Origin: Hevea brasiliensis
Taxonomy: Eukaryota; Streptophyta; Magnoliopsida; Malpighiales; Euphorbiaceae
Assembly: GCF_030052815.1 (NCBI RefSeq)
Contig: NC_079493.1
Location: 58,137,191-58,201,190, forward strand
Direction: 5' to 3'
Length of the DNA: 64,000 bases
The notes under the pieces are model-generated. The model had not been told where the DNA came from, ran no database searches, and saw only the letters and a program-made list of their open reading frames with translations. Made by a program: the position numbers and the translations under genes. Positions 60,259 through 64,000 of the stretch are shown in pieces. Numbering within the stretch: the first letter of the stretch is position 1; every line of letters starts with the position of its first letter.

Positions 60259-61396
60259 ATGGATCCTTCATCTCAGAGAGCCGTTGAGGAGGAAGTGGAG
60301 AGTCATGCTCCACCTGCAGTAGCTGAGACTGGGGGCATGAGAGAATCTACTCCGCCAGCTCAAGCAGAGCCTCGCCACCTCCACAGGCCATGTTCCAACA
60401 AATGGCCGACTTCTTTAGACAGATGGCTGGGGTAATGCCAGCACCACCACCACCACCAGCTCCACAGCAGAAATCACACTTGGAGAGGCTAAGAAAGTTT
60501 GGAGCTGTGGACTTCTATGGCAAGAGAGAAGATGACTCTGTTGCGGTAGAATTGGTTGAATGCAGTGCAGAGTCCTAAAACAACTCCACTGCACTCCAGA
60601 GCAAAACCTGAAAGCTGCCATCTCTTTGCTGCAAGATGATGCTTATGAGTGGTGGGACACGGTGTCCAGTGAAGTGTAGCTAGAAACTGCAACTTGGCAT
60701 TTCTTTCTCTCTGAATTCAAGAAGAAGTATGTGGGTACTGTATATTTGGAAGAGAGAAGAAGGGAATTCATTAACCTGAGGCAGAGACAATTGTCAGTGG
60801 CTGAATATGAGAAGGAATTCGTAAGATTAAGCCGTTATGGAAGGGAGATAGTCCCTAATGAAGCTGAAAGGTGCGAGAGATTTGAAGAGGGACTAAATGA
60901 TAACATCAAGATCCAGCTCACTGCCTTGGGAATCACAGAATTTAGCAAGCTAGTGGAAGCTGCAATAAAGGTGGAAAAAGTAAGAATCAGTGAGCAAACC
61001 AGAAGGGAAAGACAGCAGAAGAGGGGACCGGGTCAGTCCAGCTCATCTTCTGCATTTGGGAAGAAGTTCAAGGGTCCTCCTGCACGCAGTTCGGTCAACC
61101 ACGTGGTCGTGGTCACCCAGGGGCCCAGGCCACAGTTCACCCCTAGGAGAGGTCAGTCCACACCATCAGTGGGCAGCTCTCCAGGGATGGGGTTCAGGGG
61201 ACCAGCCCCAGCATCTTCTGCGTGTCCACACTGTCAGAAATGGCATAAGGGGGAATGTTGGAGAGTAACTGGTGCCTGCTTGAGGTGTGGGTCAATAGAG
61301 CATCAGTTGAAGAACTGTCCACGCAGAACTACTACAGCTGCTCCAACACAAGCGCATGCACTGCTCCCGCACCACCAAGGGGTAGAAGGTCCGTAA
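60259..61396 (+). pseudogene. gag: Gag of element A4, frameshifted
   Basis: ATG 60259 follows the acceptor-like TTATTTTGAATAG and opens MDPSSQRAVEEEVESHAPP, as in A2. Small deletions near 60360 and 60545 shift the frame and one stop lies near 60680. From 60731 a 221-codon stretch is open, with VGTVYLEERRREFINLRQ, a Ser-rich linker and both zinc-knuckle motifs intact (CPHCQKWHKGEC and CLRCGSIEHQLKNC). A further shift near 61390 separates it from the protease frame. Gag-pol fusion in one frame is usual for this family. Confidence 0.9.
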
Positions 61397-61403
61397 CCAA
61401 GCC

Positions 61404-62897
61404 GTGGGACCATCTCGAGGCTCAGATCCGAGCCGCAGAGAGGCCGATAATGCACCACCCGCCGTAAATTATGCCTTGAGAGCTCAGGAGGAGCAAGATG
61501 CCCCGGACGTCATCAGGGGTACGTTCTCCCTCTATACTATTCCTGTGCATGCATTGGTGGATCCAAGATCCACTCATTCCTACATTTGCATCAACCTACC
61601 CGTAGAAAGGGGGATACTAGTAGGGGAGAGTGACCAGGACATTCTGGTCACTAATCCATTGGGTCACAGTGTAGTGGTGAACAAGGTATACAAGGGTTGC
61701 CTGTTAAGGATTCAGGGGTATGAATTCTTGGCAGACCTAATTGAGTTACCCTTCCATGAGTTTGACGTGATTTTGGGAATGGACTGGTTGTCACATCATC
61801 AGGCAATAGTTGATTGCAAATTGAAGAGAATTTCTCTAAAAACTTCAGAGGGTAATGAGATCACAGTTGTGGGGGAAAGGACAGATTTCTTGTCCAATGT
61901 CATCTCAGCCACAGTTGCAAGAAGAATGATGAGAAAAGGCTGTGAAGCCTACCTAGCACATGTGGTGGATACTAGGCAGGCTAAGCCAAACCTGAGTGAC
62001 ATACCCACAGTGAGAGACTTCCTGCAGGTATTTCTGAAGAGTTGCCCAGTTTGCCACCGTAAAGGGAAGTTGAATTTGCTATTGAGACATCGTCTGCACA
62101 GACCCATTTCCATTGCTCCTTATAGGATGGCACCCACTGAATTGAGGGAGTTGAAAACTCAGTTGCAAGAGATGCTGGATAAGGGGTTCATACGCCCCAG
62201 TGTGTCACCATGGGGAGCTCCAGTGCTGTTCGTGAAAAAGAAGGATGGGACTTTGAGACTTTGTATTGATTACCGGCAGTTGAATAAAGTGACAGTGAAG
62301 AACAAATATCCGTTGCCTAGAATTGATGATCTGTTTGATCAGTTGAAGGGAGCAGGAGTATTTTCTAAGATTGATCTCAGATCAGGGTATCATCAGTTGA
62401 GGGTGAAGGATGCAGATGTGCCAAAGACTGCATTCAGGACCCGGTATGGGCATTATGAGTTTCTGGTGATGCCCTTTGGCCTAACAAATGCACCAGCGGC
62501 ATTCATGGACCTTATGAACCGTATCTTCCATCCATACCTGGATCGGTTCGTAGTGGTCTTTATTGATGATATTCTGGTGTACTCCAAGACCAGGGAAGAA
62601 CATGATGAGCATTTGAGGGTTGTTCTGCAAACCCTGAGAGAAAAGGAGCTGTATGCTAAGTTGTCCAAGTGTGACTTTTGGCTGAATGAAATTGCATTCC
62701 TTGGACACATAGTGTCAGCTGATGGGATTAGGGTGGATCCCAAGAAAATAGAAGTAGTGATGGAATGGAAGCCTCCCAGGAATACAACTGAGGTCAGAAG
62801 CTTCTTGGGGCTAGCTGGGTATTACAGAAGATTTGTGAAGGATTTTCCTAATAGCCGCTCCAATGACCAAGTTGTTACACAAGAATGTCAAATTTGA
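61404..62897 (+). pseudogene. pol: Protease and reverse transcriptase of element A4
   Basis: The 497-codon open stretch starts at a GTG interior to the polyprotein. The protease region reads [14 protein letters not shown], where the active-site triplet D-S/T-G has become D-P-R, so the protease is probably dead. [13 protein letters not shown] follows, then a linker and the RT from about residue 250: [53 protein letters not shown] and the catalytic FIDD at 62559-62570, complete. The frame is lost after YYRRFVKDF near 62850. The 62898-62990 interval contains the shifted connection region. Confidence 0.93.
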
Positions 62898-62990
62898 CCG
62901 AATGACAAGTGTCGCACCAGCTTTGAGAGGTTGAAGGCTATCTTGACAGAGGCACCAGCAGCACACAAACAAAGGTCGTGAAAGGACTTT

Positions 62991-63251
62991 GTGGTCTACA
63001 GTGATGCCTCTCATAATGGGTTAGGGTGTGTATTGATGCAAGAGGGGAAAGTGATTGCCTATGCTTCCAGGCAGTTAAGGCCACATGAACAGAACTACCC
63101 TACCCATGATCTAGAGCTTGCAGCAATTATCTTCGCACTAAAGATATGGAGGCATTACTTGTATGGTGAAAAGTGCTATATTTACACAGACCACAAGAGC
63201 CTGAAATATTTGCCAACCCAGAGGGAGCTCAACCTTAGACAGAGGCGATAG
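62991..63251 (+). pseudogene. pol: RNase H of element A4, first part
   Basis: The frame reads [20 protein letters not shown] with the first catalytic Asp, then [20 protein letters not shown] with the Glu-containing helix, and [18 protein letters not shown] with another catalytic Asp. It stops at TAG 63249 after LRQRR, where Trp is usual, and at a second TAG at 63255. The same frame then continues open. Confidence 0.9.
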
Positions 63252-63257
63252 ATTTAG

Positions 63258-64000
63258 TTCCTGAAGGACTATGACTGTGTAATTGACTACCATCCTGGGA
63301 AGGCAAATGTAGTTGCTGATGCCTTGAGCAGAAAATCCATGACAGCTTTGAGATCATTGAATGCCCGTCTATCTTTGGTTCGAGATGGAGCTATTTTGGC
63401 TGAGTTGCAAGTGAGGCCAAACCTACTACAGCAGATACTAGATGGGCAGAAGGTAGATGAGAAGCTAATGGCTATTATGAGCAAAATCCCAGAGGGAAAA
63501 GCAGCTGACTATGAGGTGAAAGCAGACGGGTGTCTGCACTACAAAGGAAGACTGTGTGTACCAGATGATGGGGAATTGAAAGCCAATATTCTAAAAGAGG
63601 CACACACTAGTGTATATGCTATGCACCCAGGAAGTACAAAGATGTATCATGATTTGAAGCTTCAGTATTGGTGGCCTGGTATGAAGAGGGACATAGCTGA
63701 CTATGTGACTAAATGCTTGACATGTCAGCAAGTCAAGGCAGAACATCAAGTTCCATTGGGTTTGCTACAGCCTATACGCATACCTGAATGGAAATGGGAT
63801 CGGGTCACCATGGATTTTGTAAGTGGTCTACCTCTCACCCGAAAGAAACATGATGCAGCATGGGTGATAGTTGATAGATTGACAAAGTCAGCACACTTTC
63901 TGCCAGTTAGGACTGACTACTCACTGGAGAAGTTAGCAGAATTGTATATCAGTGAGATAGTTAGACTGCATGGAATTCCACTTTCCATCATATCTGATCG
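63258..64000 (+). pseudogene. pol: RNase H end and integrase of element A4, runs off the window
   Basis: The frame stays open for about 247 codons to the right edge. It reads the RNase H end (CVIDYHPGKANVVADALSRK), a linker, the integrase zinc-binding region (HPGSTKMYHDLKLQYWWPG, CLTCQQVKAEHQ) and the core start with MDFVSGLPLTRKKHDAAW (first catalytic Asp) and WVIVDRLTKSAHFLPVR. It ends at [14 protein letters not shown], the second catalytic Asp, right at the window end. It has no ATG start because it is interior to pol. Confidence 0.9.

Noticed and set aside
61990..63014. Possible host gene in the long open frames at the right edge
   Set aside because: All motifs are retroviral (protease, RT with FIDD, RNase H, integrase), and they follow an LTR, PBS and gag.

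Overview
The window is a dense nest of plant LTR retrotransposons. I found no host gene, tRNA, rRNA or CRISPR array. The AT-rich composition, initiator-Met-tRNA primer sites (core TGGTATCAGAGC), multi-kilobase LTRs and Ty3/gypsy chromovirus and Ty1/copia polyproteins indicate repeat-rich heterochromatin of a flowering plant, probably a eudicot. The sequence alone does not give me the species.

Five retroelement groups interleave; the letter names are mine. Group A is a Tekay/Del-like chromovirus with ~3.1-3.2 kb LTRs. Groups C and D are related chromoviruses with ~3.5-4.0 kb LTRs. Group B is a second chromovirus, CRM/Reina-like by its RT. The fifth is a copia family with 2.1 kb LTRs. Left to right: copia LTR tail (1-185); A LTR plus decayed gag (186-4054), cut by a D-type LTR plus gag (4055-8717), cut by a minus-strand B element (8718-16910) that carries a solo A LTR (9630-12871). 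Next come an inverted C LTR fragment (16911-18117) and a gag-only A element (18118-26262) with an inverted solo LTR in its leader (18571-21651). A further A 3' end and LTR follow (26263-29234), then an old copia copy (29235-42560) whose LTR holds a young, nearly complete copia element (30913-40886, target duplication CTAAT). After that come a scrap of A gag (42561-42665), the 3' end of a minus-strand D element (42666-46549), and an A element running off the right edge (46550-64000). The 5' LTR of that last element is split by a C element (47209-57650, target duplication AGCCA).

The elements with the clearest signs of recent movement cannot make their own reverse transcriptase. The young copia lost the 29 bp that encode the RT catalytic YMDD. 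The C element has two ~4 kb, nearly identical LTRs but no RT or integrase. The gag-only A element keeps a 420-codon open gag and no pol. The one A element with long pol frames (61404-64000) is itself broken. The picture is of elements moved in trans by partners elsewhere.

The most unusual signal is conserved secondary structure in the A, C and D LTRs. All carry (i) two adjacent hairpins after a CACCACT motif, ending in an AGGT that looks like a splice site, (ii) a second stem-loop about 150-280 bp before the LTR end, and (iii) an 8-bp hairpin immediately upstream of the polypurine tract. Stems are kept by paired changes between families. With a GTAAGT/GTTAGT donor-like site conserved ~0.9 kb into the LTRs, this suggests an LTR-embedded intron and a structured RNA element. 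I know of no description of it, but I could not search the literature or fold the sequences.
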